DNA of 64,000 nt from Rubrobacter marinus (lineage in GTDB: Bacteria > Actinomycetota > Rubrobacteria > Rubrobacterales > Rubrobacteraceae), in the NCBI RefSeq assembly GCF_011492965.1, contig NZ_CP045121.1, positions 2,852,001 to 2,916,000 of the forward strand. The letters run 5' to 3'. Both the position numbers and the translations under genes were made by a program. Shown piece after piece: positions 18,771 through 27,204 of this stretch (the first letter of the stretch is position 1; every line of letters begins with the position of its first letter). The notes beneath the pieces are model-generated. The model was not told the origin of the DNA, ran no database searches, and saw only the letters and a list, made by a program, of their open reading frames with translations.

Positions 18771-18830
18771 GCGCGCCTTCGGGAACACGGAAGGCGCGCG
18801 ACAGGTTGGCGCGCGGCCGGCGAGGCCGCG
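18771..18830. promoter_or_regulatory. Two tandem hairpins between proW and the binding-protein genes
   Basis: Hairpin one has 10-bp perfect arms (18771-18780 GCGCGCCTTC, 18790-18799) with a 9-base loop. Hairpin two has 7-bp arms (18812-18818, 18824-18830). On the minus-strand mRNA they sit after the proW stop and before the first binding protein. Such intercistronic stems commonly act as partial terminators or protect the neighbouring mRNA, giving unequal expression inside an ABC operon (inference). Confidence 0.6.
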
Positions 18831-18862
18831 ACGGGGTCTGATGAAAGACCCGGGAAAGGGTT

Positions 18863-19729
18863 TTACTTGCCCCCTTTGCCCCCCTTCTTCTGGCCGAGCC
18901 TGCGGGTGACGCGGTCCAGGTAGATGGCTACGATGACGATGCCGACGCCGCCCTCGAAGGCCGTGCCCACGTTGAGCTGGCCGAGCCCGCGAACCACGAC
19001 CTCGCCCAGGCCGCCGGCCCCGACGAGGGCGGCGATGACCACCATCGAGAGGGCGAGCATGATGACCTGGTTGACGCCGGCCATTATGGTCGAGAGCGCC
19101 TGCGGCAGCTCCACCTTCAGCAGGGTCTGCCAGCGCGTCGCCCCGAAGGCGTGCGCCGCCTCCACGGTGTTCTGCGGGACCTGCTGAATGCCGAGCATGG
19201 TTAGTCTTACGGCCGGCGGCATCGCGAAGATCACCGTCGCGACGAGGGCCGGCCCGCTGCCGAGGCCCAGAAGGATGATCATCGGGACCAGATACACGAA
19301 GGCGGGCATCGTCTGCATGATGTCCAGCACGGGCTTGACCACGGCCTCGATGCTCCTGGATTGCACCGCTAGTATGCCCAGCGGAATACCCAGAGCGAGG
19401 GCCACGACCGTCGAGGAGAGGACCAGCGCCAGCGTCAGCATCGTGTCTTCCCACAGGTCGAGGCCGAGGATCAGGAGCGACCCCAGGATGGCGAAGACCG
19501 CGACCCGCCAGCCCGCGAAGTAGAAGGCGATCGCGGCGAGTATGGCGATCATCACCAGCTCGGGCGGGAGGTTCAGCAGGGCCTCGAACGCCGAGACGAA
19601 GCCGTCGAGGCCGTCCTGGACGACGTCGAAGAAGCCCTCGAAGGTGTCGGTTATGTAGTCGATGGCGCTCTCGGCGTAGCCGCCGAGCGGTATCCGCGGG
19701 ACCAGGTTCTCCTGCAGGAGGGCCAGCAT
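18863..19729 (-). CDS. proW: Betaine-type ABC transporter permease
   Basis: 288 aa, six or seven membrane helices (MIAILAAIAFYFAGW, VAVFAILGSLLILGL, MLTLALVLSSTVVALALGIPLG, VYLVPMIILLGLGSGPALVA and others). The binding-protein-dependent permease loop EAAHAFGATRWQTLLKVELPQA contacts the ATPase. Begins MLALLQENLVPRIPLGGYAE, as in ProW/OpuAB. Three bases after proV. Forms the translocation channel used by the ATPase and any of the three binding lipoproteins. Ends in a Lys/Gly-rich tail. Confidence 0.93.
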   Translation of the reverse strand: MLALLQENLVPRIPLGGYAESAIDYITDTFEGFFDVVQDGLDGFVSAFEALLNLPPELVMIAILAAIAFYFAGWRVAVFAILGSLLILGLDLWEDTMLTLALVLSSTVVALALGIPLGILAVQSRSIEAVVKPVLDIMQTMPAFVYLVPMIILLGLGSGPALVATVIFAMPPAVRLTMLGIQQVPQNTVEAAHAFGATRWQTLLKVELPQALSTIMAGVNQVIMLALSMVVIAALVGAGGLGEVVVRGLGQLNVGTAFEGGVGIVIVAIYLDRVTRRLGQKKGGKGGK

Positions 19730-19732
19730 GGG

Positions 19733-20992
19733 CTAGCCCTCCAGGCGCCGCACGCGCACCCGATCCTCGGAGCCGGAGCCGTTGCTGGCCCCGTCCTCCC
19801 GGGGGACGCTACGGTCGAAGGCCTCGCCCTCCTCGGGAGCCTCCTGACTCGTGGTCAGCCCGGCTATGAGCGAGCCCCGGTAGATCACGCCGTGGACGTG
19901 GTTCTCCTCGTCGACGACGGCCACGGGCACGTCCTTCTCGACGAACAAGGGCAGGATCTCCCGGAGGGAGGTGTCCCTCCTCACCCACGCCGCCTCCCCG
20001 TCCACCGAGGGGCCCAGCTCCCGCTCGTTGCGCTCGGCGAGCCTCGCGACCTCCTCGGCCTCCGCCATGCCGAGGAAGCGGCGCTCCTCGTCGACGACGG
20101 GGATGTGGTCGAGGCCGAACTGCCTCATGCGCCTGAGGACCACCGTCGGCCCGTCGCTGGCGTACGCCACCTCGTTGGCCGGCACCATCACCGTCTGCGC
20201 CGTCCTCACCTTCGCGTAGTCCACGTCCTCGACGAAACGCTCCACGTACTCGTTCGCCGGCTCGCGCAGGATCTGCTCCGGGGTGCCGAGCTGCACGATC
20301 TCCCCGTCCTTCATGATGGCGACGCGGTGGCCGAGGGTGAGCGCCTCGTCCAGGTCGTGCGTCACGAAGACCACCGTGCGCTTCACCTCGCCCTGGATGG
20401 AGAGGAACAGGTTCTGCATGTCACGCCGGATCAGGGGGTCGAGCGCGCTGAACGGCTCGTCCATCAGCAGGATCTCCTGCTCCGTGGCCAGGGCCCTGGC
20501 GAGCCCCACCCGCTGCTGCATGCCGCCGGAGAGCTCGGTTATGAGCTTGTTGCCCTGCCCGGTGAGCCCAACGAGCTCGAGCGCCTCCTCCCCGGCCTTC
20601 TTCCGCTCGTCGGCCCCGACGCCCTGCACCTCCAGGCCGAACGTGACGTTCGCCTCGACGGTGCGGTTGGGCAGGAGGCCGAAGTGCTGGAAGACCATGC
20701 CGATCTTCTTGCGCCTGAGCTGGCGGAGCTGCTTGACGGACATGTTGCGGACGTCCTCGCCGTCGAGGTAGACCCTCCCCTCGGTCGGCTCGTTGAGGCG
20801 GTTGATGGTCCTGAGGATGGTGGACTTACCGCTCCCGGAGAGGCCGATGATCACGAAGATCTCGCCCCGCGAGACCTCGAAGGTCGCGTCGTAGGCCCCG
20901 ATGGTGGCGCCGGTGGCCCGCTCCACCTCCGCCTTGGTCTTGCCCGCGCGGCGCATCTCCAGGGCCTGCTGCGACCGCCGACCGAACACCAC
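19733..20992 (-). CDS. proV: Betaine-type ABC transporter ATPase with CBS domains
   Basis: 419 aa. N-terminal helix region (RRSQQALEMRRAGKTKAEVE) typical of ProV/OpuAA; Walker A GLSGSGKST, Q-loop MVFQHFGLLPNRTVEANVTFG, signature LSGGMQQRVGLARAL, Walker B ILLMDEPFSALDP, H-loop VFVTHDLDEAL. A tandem CBS pair follows (about 270-390: VVLRRMRQFGLDHIPVVDEE; DTSLREILPLFVEKDVPVAV), the module that senses ionic strength or nucleotides in osmoregulated members. GTG start. First gene of the operon, with a predicted promoter about 175 bases upstream. Confidence 0.95.
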   Translation of the reverse strand: MVFGRRSQQALEMRRAGKTKAEVERATGATIGAYDATFEVSRGEIFVIIGLSGSGKSTILRTINRLNEPTEGRVYLDGEDVRNMSVKQLRQLRRKKIGMVFQHFGLLPNRTVEANVTFGLEVQGVGADERKKAGEEALELVGLTGQGNKLITELSGGMQQRVGLARALATEQEILLMDEPFSALDPLIRRDMQNLFLSIQGEVKRTVVFVTHDLDEALTLGHRVAIMKDGEIVQLGTPEQILREPANEYVERFVEDVDYAKVRTAQTVMVPANEVAYASDGPTVVLRRMRQFGLDHIPVVDEERRFLGMAEAEEVARLAERNERELGPSVDGEAAWVRRDTSLREILPLFVEKDVPVAVVDEENHVHGVIYRGSLIAGLTTSQEAPEEGEAFDRSVPREDGASNGSGSEDRVRVRRLEG

Positions 20993-21167
20993 CGAGCAGT
21001 TCTCTACTTTTATTACGGGATCTCGGCCGCTACTGTGAGCTTCCGTGACACGCCTCCTTACTCGCCGACAACTTCCTTGCAGGGGCTAGGGCTTACAGAA
21101 CCTCCCAGAAGCCTTTCCAAACCACCCGCAAGATGCATACGACTACCTCTTCCAGTCGTGATTAGCT

Positions 21168-21196
21168 ATCATACCGAGTACGCTATCCCTGTTCAA
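21168..21196 (-). promoter_or_regulatory. Predicted promoter of the proV-proW operon
   Basis: On the minus strand TTGAAC (21196-21191), 17-bp spacer, TATGAT (21173-21168) lies in an AT-richer patch of the 428-base gap between proV and the divergent Crp/Fnr gene. It implies a leader of roughly 170 bases before the proV GTG. The rest of the gap (20993-21420) holds no convincing gene; a possible plus-strand -10 is TATACA near 21264. Confidence 0.6.
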
Positions 21197-21420
21197 CTAT
21201 TCGTCAACAATGTTTGGGCAATTCTTCGAGATGTTTGTGTTACGAAGTGGGGCGCTTTGTAGCATATACATTGTCTTTTTCGGGCCGTCTCGACCTTGGA
21301 GCCCGCCGGCGCTAATAATTGGCCCTAAGTGTGTACCGAACGGGAGCTTCTCGGCGGGTCGGGCCGGGGGCTCGGCGGTAGAATTTCGGCCAGCAAGCGT
21401 GGGCGACCCCGGACGGAGCT

Positions 21421-22152
21421 TTGGTACACCCCAGACACGGTTTGATCGCAGGAGAAGACGCCAGGTTACTCTCGCTCGTGGACGTCTTCGAACCGCTCTC
21501 GGCGGAGGAGATCGAGGACATAAGCTGGAGCTGCGCCAGCGTTCGCCTGCGGGCCGGTGAGGTCCTCTTCGGCGAGGACGACCTGAACGAGACGCTGTTC
21601 GTGCTGAAGAACGGCCGCGTCCGCGTTTACAGGAGAAGCCCCGAGGGTCGGGAGTTTACGCTCTGCGTGGTGGAAGGCGGGACGGTCTTCGGGGAGGTCG
21701 CGCTGACCTCGCGGGGGACCAGGGGGGCGTACGCGCACTGCATGGAGGACTCGGAGCTCTCGATCCTCCGCCGCGCCGACGTGGAGCGTCTGGTCCTGCG
21801 CAAGCCCGAGGTAGGCCTCAGCCTCATCAGGCTACTCAGCGAGCGCCTGAGCGCGTACGAGAGGCGCCTCGAAGATCTCGGCCTCAAGGAGGTCCCCGCG
21901 CGCCTGGCGAGCCTCATCCTCCTGCTTATCGAGCGCGAGGGCATCCGGACCCGCGCGGGGTACAAGATCCCCACCCGTTACACCCACCACCACCTCGGCA
22001 CCATGATCGGGGCGAACCGCGAGGCCGTGACGCGCGCCTTCACCCAGCTTCGCGAGACCGAAACGGTGGAGACGGAGAACCGTCTTATACGCGTACGCGA
22101 CATCGAAGCCCTGGAGCGGGCGGCGGCGGAGGGCCTCCCCGTAAGGGTTTGA
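21421..22152 (+). CDS. Crp/Fnr-family transcription regulator
   Basis: 243 aa. Cyclic-nucleotide-binding-type beta roll (about 15-130: FEPLSAEEIEDISWSC, VRLRAGEVLFGEDDLNETLFVL, GTVFGEVALT), a long dimerisation helix, then a winged helix-turn-helix with RYTHHHLGTMIGANREAVTRAFTQL as recognition region. No Fnr-type Cys cluster at the N terminus and the phosphate-binding cassette lacks the canonical RxS, so cAMP binding is doubtful. TTG start at 21421 assumed; other TTG/GTG starts follow. Paralogue of the regulator at 55977. A Crp-like palindrome lies just downstream. Confidence 0.88.
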   Translation: MVHPRHGLIAGEDARLLSLVDVFEPLSAEEIEDISWSCASVRLRAGEVLFGEDDLNETLFVLKNGRVRVYRRSPEGREFTLCVVEGGTVFGEVALTSRGTRGAYAHCMEDSELSILRRADVERLVLRKPEVGLSLIRLLSERLSAYERRLEDLGLKEVPARLASLILLLIEREGIRTRAGYKIPTRYTHHHLGTMIGANREAVTRAFTQLRETETVETENRLIRVRDIEALERAAAEGLPVRV

Positions 22153-22211
22153 ACCGACCGGCCTCCGCAGACGGCGCCCGGTAGGGTTCCGTTACACCTC
22201 CTCCGACGCTA

Positions 22212-22227
22212 TGTGTGCTGTGACACA
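22212..22227. promoter_or_regulatory. Crp/Fnr-type operator candidate
   Basis: TGTGTGCTGTGACACA has the TGTG-N8-CACA spacing of Crp sites (consensus TGTGA-N6-TCACA). It lies 60 bases after the Crp/Fnr gene and 120 bases before the DUF2382 gene, so the regulator may control its neighbour. Single occurrence; support is the motif and the adjacency only. Confidence 0.45.
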
Positions 22228-22346
22228 ACGCGCGCAGTAAGCCCGTTTACGTCCGTTTCGGCGACGGTACATGTGGAGTAAGTCGCCGATGGAGGTATCC
22301 GGGGCGACGTGTTGAGTTGGTTCCGAGAAAGCAAGGAGGACACTTT

Positions 22347-23228
22347 ATGGAACGCGAGGAGCGCACGGACAGGTTCACGGCGGTGGAGGACCGCTTCGCC
22401 GGCTACACCGTCTACGACCGCGACGGCGACAAGGTCGGCAAGGTCGACGACCTGTTCCTGGACGAGTCGGACCGGCCCGAGTACGTGGGCGTGAAGATGG
22501 GCTTCTTCGGCCTCTCCTCCACCCTCATCCCGATGGACGCGGTGCGGGTGGACGAGGGCTCGCAGGCCCTGTACGTGCAGGCGGAGAAGGAGCAGGTCAA
22601 GAACGGGCCGCGCTTCGACGACGACTCGGAGATCACCCCCGACTACGAGCGCCAGGTGCGCGAGTACTACGGCCTCGGGGCCTCCCAGCAGCAGGAGGGG
22701 CAGGGCTCCTACGGCGCCTACGAGAGCGGCGCGGCCGGCACCGGCGGCGGCATCGCCATGGGCGACCGCGAGGGCGGCGAGTTTCGTGAGCATGGCCGGG
22801 GCGAAGAGGGCGTTCGCGAGGGCCAGGCGGACCTCGAGGACGAGGACGAGATCCGGGTCCAGAGGAGCGAGGAGGAGCTGCGCGCCGGGGTCCGCGAGCG
22901 CGAGGCCGGTCAGGTCAACGTCAGAAAGCGCGTGAGGACCGAGCGCGAGCGCATCGCCGTCCCCAAGAAGCGCGAGGAAGTGACCGTGGACCGCGTGCCG
23001 GTGGACCGCGACGCCTCCCCCGGCGAGATCGGCGAGGACGAGGTCAGCGTGCCCGTCGTCGAGGAAGAGGTCGTGGTGGAGAAGCGGCCGGTCGTGAAGG
23101 AAGAGGTCCGGGTTCGCAAGGACGTGGTGCAGGACGAGGAGGTCGTCGAGGAGGACGTGCGCAAGGAGGAGGTCGACGTCGAAGACGCTTCCCGCACCTC
23201 CGGCCGTCGCGACGATCGCGGCGTCTAG
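22347..23228 (+). CDS. PRC-barrel plus DUF2382 stress protein
   Basis: 293 aa from ATG 22347 (AAGGAGGAC upstream). Residues about 10-100 form a PRC barrel (FAGYTVYDRDGDKVGKVDDL, YVGVKMGFFG, LIPMDAVRVDE); a Gly/Gln-rich linker follows; the C-terminal 130 residues are the highly charged DUF2382 domain with repeats of the form VxVxRRVxxE (VNVRKRVRTERERIAVPKKR, EEVVVEKRPVVKEEVRVRKD). Widespread in radiation- or desiccation-tolerant bacteria such as Deinococcus and Rubrobacter; molecular role unsettled. Cytoplasmic, no signal peptide. Followed by its own terminator hairpin. Confidence 0.85.
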   Translation: MEREERTDRFTAVEDRFAGYTVYDRDGDKVGKVDDLFLDESDRPEYVGVKMGFFGLSSTLIPMDAVRVDEGSQALYVQAEKEQVKNGPRFDDDSEITPDYERQVREYYGLGASQQQEGQGSYGAYESGAAGTGGGIAMGDREGGEFREHGRGEEGVREGQADLEDEDEIRVQRSEEELRAGVREREAGQVNVRKRVRTERERIAVPKKREEVTVDRVPVDRDASPGEIGEDEVSVPVVEEEVVVEKRPVVKEEVRVRKDVVQDEEVVEEDVRKEEVDVEDASRTSGRRDDRGV

Positions 23229-23271
23229 GTCTTCTCGGGCCACGCGGTAGAGCGAGTAAGCAGAGTGCGAG

Positions 23272-23298
23272 GGCGGGCGCATCACAAGGGCGCCCGCC
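23272..23298 (+). terminator. Hairpin terminator after the DUF2382 gene
   Basis: GGCGGGCGC (23272-23280), nine-base loop, GCGCCCGCC (23290-23298), followed by TTTCGCTT. Stops plus-strand transcription before the next membrane-protein gene. Confidence 0.7.
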
Positions 23299-23324
23299 TT
23301 TCGCTTGAGTAGAAGGGACTACAG

Positions 23325-23984
23325 ATGTTCGACAGAGGTAGTGGAGAAGGCAGGACCCGCAGCGACGATCCGCGCGGCGGCGACGCCCGCAACATAAGCA
23401 ACCAGAACGCCCCCGACGCGGACCTCGACAACGAGAGGCGCAGCGGCTCCCGCGACGACTCGCGCGGTGGCGTTCACTCCAGGGAGTCGGAGCTAGGGAC
23501 GAGCTGGACGAGCGTCATCTTCGGGTGGCTCGCGGCCCTCGGCGCCGGCCTGATCCTCAGCGGCATCGTCGGCGGCATCGTCGGGGCGATCCTGGGCAAC
23601 TCGGGCGCGCAGGGGAGCGCCGAGGGGGGCGTCTCGGCGCTCGTGGGCGTCCTGCTGACGCTCCTCCTGGCCTTCCTCATCGGCGGCTACGTAGCCGGTA
23701 GGCTCGCGAGCCGGTCCGGCCTGAAGCACGGCATCCTGGTGCCGGTCCTGTCCCTGGTGGTGATACTCCTGCTGGGCATCATCGGGAGCATCGTGGGCGC
23801 CAGCCTGCTGGACAACCTCAGCGGCGTGGCCCTGCCGCAGGTGCCCGGCGGCGTGCAGCAGGAGGCCCCGCAGAACCTCGGCACGATCCTCACCGGCGCG
23901 GGCATCGCCGCCCTGCTCGTCCCGTTCATCGGCGGGGCGCTCGGCGGAGTCTGGGGCGCGAAGACCGGCCGCAGGCGCCCGTAG
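23325..23984 (+). CDS. Four-helix membrane protein with charged N-terminal tail (YrzE-like)
   Basis: 219 aa. A polar N terminus of about 60 residues rich in Asp, Arg, Ser and Asn precedes four helices: SVIFGWLAALGAGLILSGIV, LVGVLLTLLLAFLIGGYVAG, VPVLSLVVILLLGIIGSIVG and ILTGAGIAALLVPFIGGALGG, ending WGAKTGRRRP. The pattern (helix pairs, Gly-rich, LASRSG loop) matches the YrzE/TIGR04086 group of unknown function, often near stress genes. ATG at 23325. Followed at once by a strong terminator. Confidence 0.7.
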   Translation: MFDRGSGEGRTRSDDPRGGDARNISNQNAPDADLDNERRSGSRDDSRGGVHSRESELGTSWTSVIFGWLAALGAGLILSGIVGGIVGAILGNSGAQGSAEGGVSALVGVLLTLLLAFLIGGYVAGRLASRSGLKHGILVPVLSLVVILLLGIIGSIVGASLLDNLSGVALPQVPGGVQQEAPQNLGTILTGAGIAALLVPFIGGALGGVWGAKTGRRRP

Positions 23985-24006
23985 CAGTCCCTAGAACCTA
24001 ACGAGG

Positions 24007-24042
24007 GGAAGCCCGGCGTCCGCGCCGGGCTTCCTTTTTTTT
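24007..24042 (+). terminator. Rho-independent terminator
   Basis: 12-bp perfect stem (24007-24018 GGAAGCCCGGCG with 24023-24034), four-base loop, then a run of eight T (24035-24042). The clearest intrinsic terminator in the window; ends the membrane-protein transcript. Confidence 0.93.
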
Positions 24043-24365
24043 GTGGCGAGGCCGACGGCCGGGCCGTGGTGGAGCCAATACAATATGCGGTCCCCGGCGA
24101 GGGGGGCGGCTTGCCGGTCTCGGGCGGTCCGCCGCCGATGCCGGCGCTCCCGGGCGGCGGGTCGTTCTGGTGTTGGTGATCGGCGCGGCCCTCGCAGGGC
24201 GGCGCCTCGACGAAAGGAAGGCACAAGGTGGCCGAGAGGTACGAAGGAGAGAGGGGCCGGGGACCGCTGGATCGCCCGTCCCGAAGCTCCGGTCCGAGGT
24301 CCAGGAGGAGCTCGACCGCGGGTAGGGGGACGCGGGGGTTGTACGGGAGCCAGATCGGCTCGAAC

Positions 24366-25070
24366 ATGGCGCGCGCGTCGGTGGCGGAGATCGTCGGCTC
24401 CTTTATCCTGGTCTTTACCGGGACCGCCGCGGCCACCGCGGCCCTCCTGAACCGCGCCACGGCGGGGGGGCCCTACGACTCCCTGGCGGTGGTGCTCGCC
24501 TTCGGGCTGGCGCTCGCCGCCGTCGTCGCGGCACTCGGTCACGTCGCCGGGGCGCACGTCAACCCGGCCGTCACCCTGGGGCTCGCCGTCACCAACAACT
24601 TCCCCTGGCGCTACGTGCCCGCCTACATAGGGGCGCAGCTTATCGGGGCGATCCTCGGGGCGATAGGCACCTGGATCGCCTTCGGCGACCGGGCCCGGGA
24701 GGTCGCGAGCCTCGCTGCCACGTATCCCGTCGGGGACGTCGGGGACTTCAGGGCGATGATCGTGGAGGCGCTGGTTACCTTTATCCTGGTCTTCGTCGTG
24801 GTCTCCGTGGCGACGGACGATCGGGCCCCGGCCGCCGCCGCACCCCTCGCGGTCGGGTTCGCGCTGGCGGCGGGGATCTTTATCGCGGGGCCGGTCACCG
24901 GCGGCGCGCTGAACCCGGTCCGGGCGCTCGGGCCGATGATCGTGTCCGGCAACTTCACCTCCGCCTGGGTCTACATCGTCGGCCCCATCCTCGGCGGCGT
25001 CCTGGCGGCGGTGCTCTACGACCGCTTCGTCCGCCAGGCGGACGCCCCGGGCACCGACGATCCGGAGTAA
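24366..25070 (+). CDS. Aquaporin/glycerol-facilitator (MIP) family channel
   Basis: 234 aa from ATG 24366; a GTG at 24228 would add 46 low-complexity Arg/Ser-rich residues, so the shorter form is preferred. Six helices and two half-helices: first loop GAHVNPAVTLGLA with NPA, second loop GGALNPVRALGP with NPV in place of NPA, as in some bacterial MIP proteins. Conserved Arg after the second motif is present. Would pass water or small neutral solutes across the membrane. The 320 bases before it (24043-24365) hold no other gene. Confidence 0.88.
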   Translation: MARASVAEIVGSFILVFTGTAAATAALLNRATAGGPYDSLAVVLAFGLALAAVVAALGHVAGAHVNPAVTLGLAVTNNFPWRYVPAYIGAQLIGAILGAIGTWIAFGDRAREVASLAATYPVGDVGDFRAMIVEALVTFILVFVVVSVATDDRAPAAAAPLAVGFALAAGIFIAGPVTGGALNPVRALGPMIVSGNFTSAWVYIVGPILGGVLAAVLYDRFVRQADAPGTDDPE

Positions 25071-25139
25071 CGGCGGGGCTCGACGGAGGGCGCGCGGCAT
25101 GGAAGAACCCCGCGCCGTGCGCTAAACTCTGTGCGCCTT

Positions 25140-25215
25140 GCGCCTGTAGCTCAGGGGATAGAGCAAGGGTTTCCTAAACCCTGTGTCGGAGGTTCGAATC
25201 CTTCCAGGCGCACCA
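25140..25215 (+). tRNA. tRNA-Arg (anticodon CCU), CCA encoded
   Basis: Acceptor GCGCCTG (25140-25146) pairs fully with CAGGCGC (25205-25211); D stem GCTC/GAGC; anticodon stem AGGGT/ACCCT around loop TTCCTAA gives CCT; T stem GGAGG/CCTTC with loop TTCGAAT; discriminator A at 25212 followed by an encoded CCA. Reads AGG codons. A -10-like TAAACT lies at 25123-25128. Confidence 0.97.
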
Positions 25216-25298
25216 CCGAGACCGGCCCCTCGCCGGTCGATTTTCGTTTCCGCCCCCGGCTACGACGGGGGCGAAGGCGGTCGAGAGGAGGACTCTTT

Positions 25299-25510
25299 TT
25301 GAACCTCGTGCGGCGCGACAACCCCAGGGGGGCTACCAGCTTCTGAACCTGGACCAGGTGGTGAGGATGGAGGTTCGGAACGAGGAGGGGCCGGATACCA
25401 CGGTGACGGCGACTTTCGCCGGGGAGATCAGCGCCCACTTCACCGGCGAGTCCGCGCGGCGGCTGCTCGCATACATGGACAACCTCCACGGCGAACCTTT
25501 CATCTTGTAA
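25299..25510 (+). CDS. Small conserved-looking protein (about 70 aa), split by one missing base
   Basis: TTG at 25299 with GAGAGGAGG upstream reads LNLVRRDNPRG, then hits a stop. If one G is missing from the six-G run at 25327-25332 the frame continues GYQLLNLDQVVRMEVRNEEG and TVTATFAGEISAHFTGESAR, ending NLHGEPFIL at 25510 (213 bases, 70 aa). Codon use and composition are protein-like, it has a good ribosome binding site, and its stop meets the end of the convergent nitrilase gene. No family recognised; begins 84 bases after the tRNA. Confidence 0.6.
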
Positions 25511-26344
25511 GGTCCCCTCGCCCATCCCCGGCGCGGGCAGGAACTTGTAGACCTCCTCGTTGCGATCCCGAAGGCGTGGGAGAAAGGGGTGAGGCGCTTC
25601 TCCCGGCGCGCGCGCTGGGCGTCTACTTCGGCGGTCACGAGACCCTCCGCCTCCGGGTCCCCGAAGGCGAGCACACCGCCCGAGGGGCCCACGATGCAGC
25701 TCCTCCCCCGTAGCCGTCCCCGACGCGGTTGGCGCAGGCGACGTACACGCGGTTGGCGTTCGCCCCGGCGATAGCGTGCGCGCCGAGCATCGTCAGCCCG
25801 CCCCGGCGCTGCTCGTCGGGACCCAGTCGTCCGGGGCGTTCGCGGGGACGCACAGGATCTCCGCGCCGCGCATCGCGAGCGTGCGGAGCGCCTCGGGGAA
25901 CCAGGCGTCGTAGCAGACGAGCAGTCCCAGGGTGCCGAGCGGCGTCTCGAAGACGGGTAGAACGCGTCCTGGGTCGTAGACCAGCTTCTCGCGGTCCCAG
26001 AAGTGCGTCTTGCGGTAGCGCCCGAGGAGCCCGTCCGGCCCCACGACGACGGCGGAGTTGTGGACGCTCTCCCCCTCCGCCTCCAGCACGCCGCCCACCA
26101 CGAGCAGGCCGAACTCGCGGGCGGCTTCGGCCCAGGCCCAGACGGTCGGGCCCTCCGGCACCCCTTCGGCGAGGCGGAGGGCGCCTTCGCGGGATCGGAT
26201 GTCGCAGCCGGAGTTGGCGAGCTCCGGGAGGACTACGAGGTCGGCGCCGGCTCTGGCGGCCAAGGAGATCCAGGCGAGGGAGCGCCGGAGGTTGGACTCC
26301 GGGTCCCCGTCTCGGATGGCGTACTGCGCGCAGGCCACGAGCAC
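25500..26344 (-). CDS. Carbon-nitrogen hydrolase (nitrilase superfamily), frame broken four times
   Basis: Starts LVACAQYAIRDGDPESNLRR (GTG 26344). Catalytic triad of the superfamily is visible: Glu in VVLPELANSG, Lys in RYRKTHFWDREK, Cys in LLVCYDAWFPE. After APDDWVP the rest lies in other frames: DEQRRGGLTMLGAHAIAGANA, SCIVGPSGGVLAFGDPEAEG, then LPRLRDRNEEVYKFLPAPGMG. Missing single bases near 25818, 25702-25709, 25583-25589 and 25514-25517 rebuild 282 aa ending GEGDLTR at 25500. Resembles N-carbamoylputrescine or beta-ureidopropionase-type amidases; substrate unknown. Last gene of the cobalamin run, one base after birA. Confidence 0.85.
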
Positions 26345-26345
26345 C

Positions 26346-27204
26346 CTAACCCTCCCCCTCGCCGTGGCGGAGGTGCTCCACCTCTCCCTCGAAGACCTCG
26401 ACGAGCCCCCTCCCGGACGACCTCTCGATGAGCAGCCCCCCCTCGCCCGTGAGGTCGGCCGCGCGCCCCTCGATGGCTTCTCCGAAGCGCGTTACCCGCA
26501 CGTTTCGGCCCAGGGTGCAGTTCAGGGCGCGCCAGTCGTCGAGGACGGCGCCGAAGTCCCGGATGCGGCCGAGCTCGGCGTCGAGGCCGCGGAGGACGGC
26601 GCCGAGGAGCTCCACGAGGTCCACGTCGCGTCCGAGCTCGGAGCGAAGCGTGGCCACCTCGCGGTCGGGGACGGCGAGGTCCTCGGGGTCGAGGTTGGCG
26701 TTTATGCCGACGCCGAGGGCGACGAAGTCGATGGCGCGCTCGGCGTCGCGGGCCCCGCCGGGGCCGACGCGCTTGGCGGCGACGGGGACGTTCTCGGCGC
26801 TCGACTCGGCGAGGATGCCGCAGATCTTGCGCCCGATCACGTCCCCGGGCCCCGCGACGAGCAGGTCGTTCGGCCACTTTACGCGCGCCTCGACCCCGAA
26901 GGTCCACAGCGCCTTCGCGACCCCGACGGCGGCGGTCTGCGTGATGCGGGGGCGAAGCGGGCGGACAGGTCCGGGCGGAGGACGAGCGACATCCAGAGCC
27001 CGCCCTCGGGGAGCCCCAGCGGCGCCCGAGGCGCCCCCGGCCGCCCTTCTGGACCTCCGAGAGGACGAGCGTCCCGTGCGGCGTGCCCGCGTGGGCCAGC
27101 TCGCGGGCGCGCTCCTGGGTCGAGCTTATCTCCTCGTGAAAGTCCACCCGGACCGCAAGCGGGCTCCCCAGAGCCTCCACCGCCTCCCGGCTCAACCCGC
27201 TCAC
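26346..27204 (-). CDS. birA: Biotin-[acetyl-CoA-carboxylase] ligase, frame broken twice
   Basis: Class I-type ligase without the DNA-binding domain. ISSTQERARELAHAGTPHGTLVLSEVQ and KGGRGRLGRRWGSP give the biotinyl-AMP binding site (GRGRxGRxW); LWMSLVLRPDLSARFAP and EARVKWPNDLL (KWPND catalytic Lys) lie in a second frame; IGRKICGILAES and FVALGVGINANLD in a third. Missing bases in G runs 27008-27011 and 26948-26952 restore 286 aa. Attaches biotin to carboxylase carrier protein. GTG start overlaps the cobT stop by four bases; biotin is not a B12 function, so the position reflects operon extension. Confidence 0.9.
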
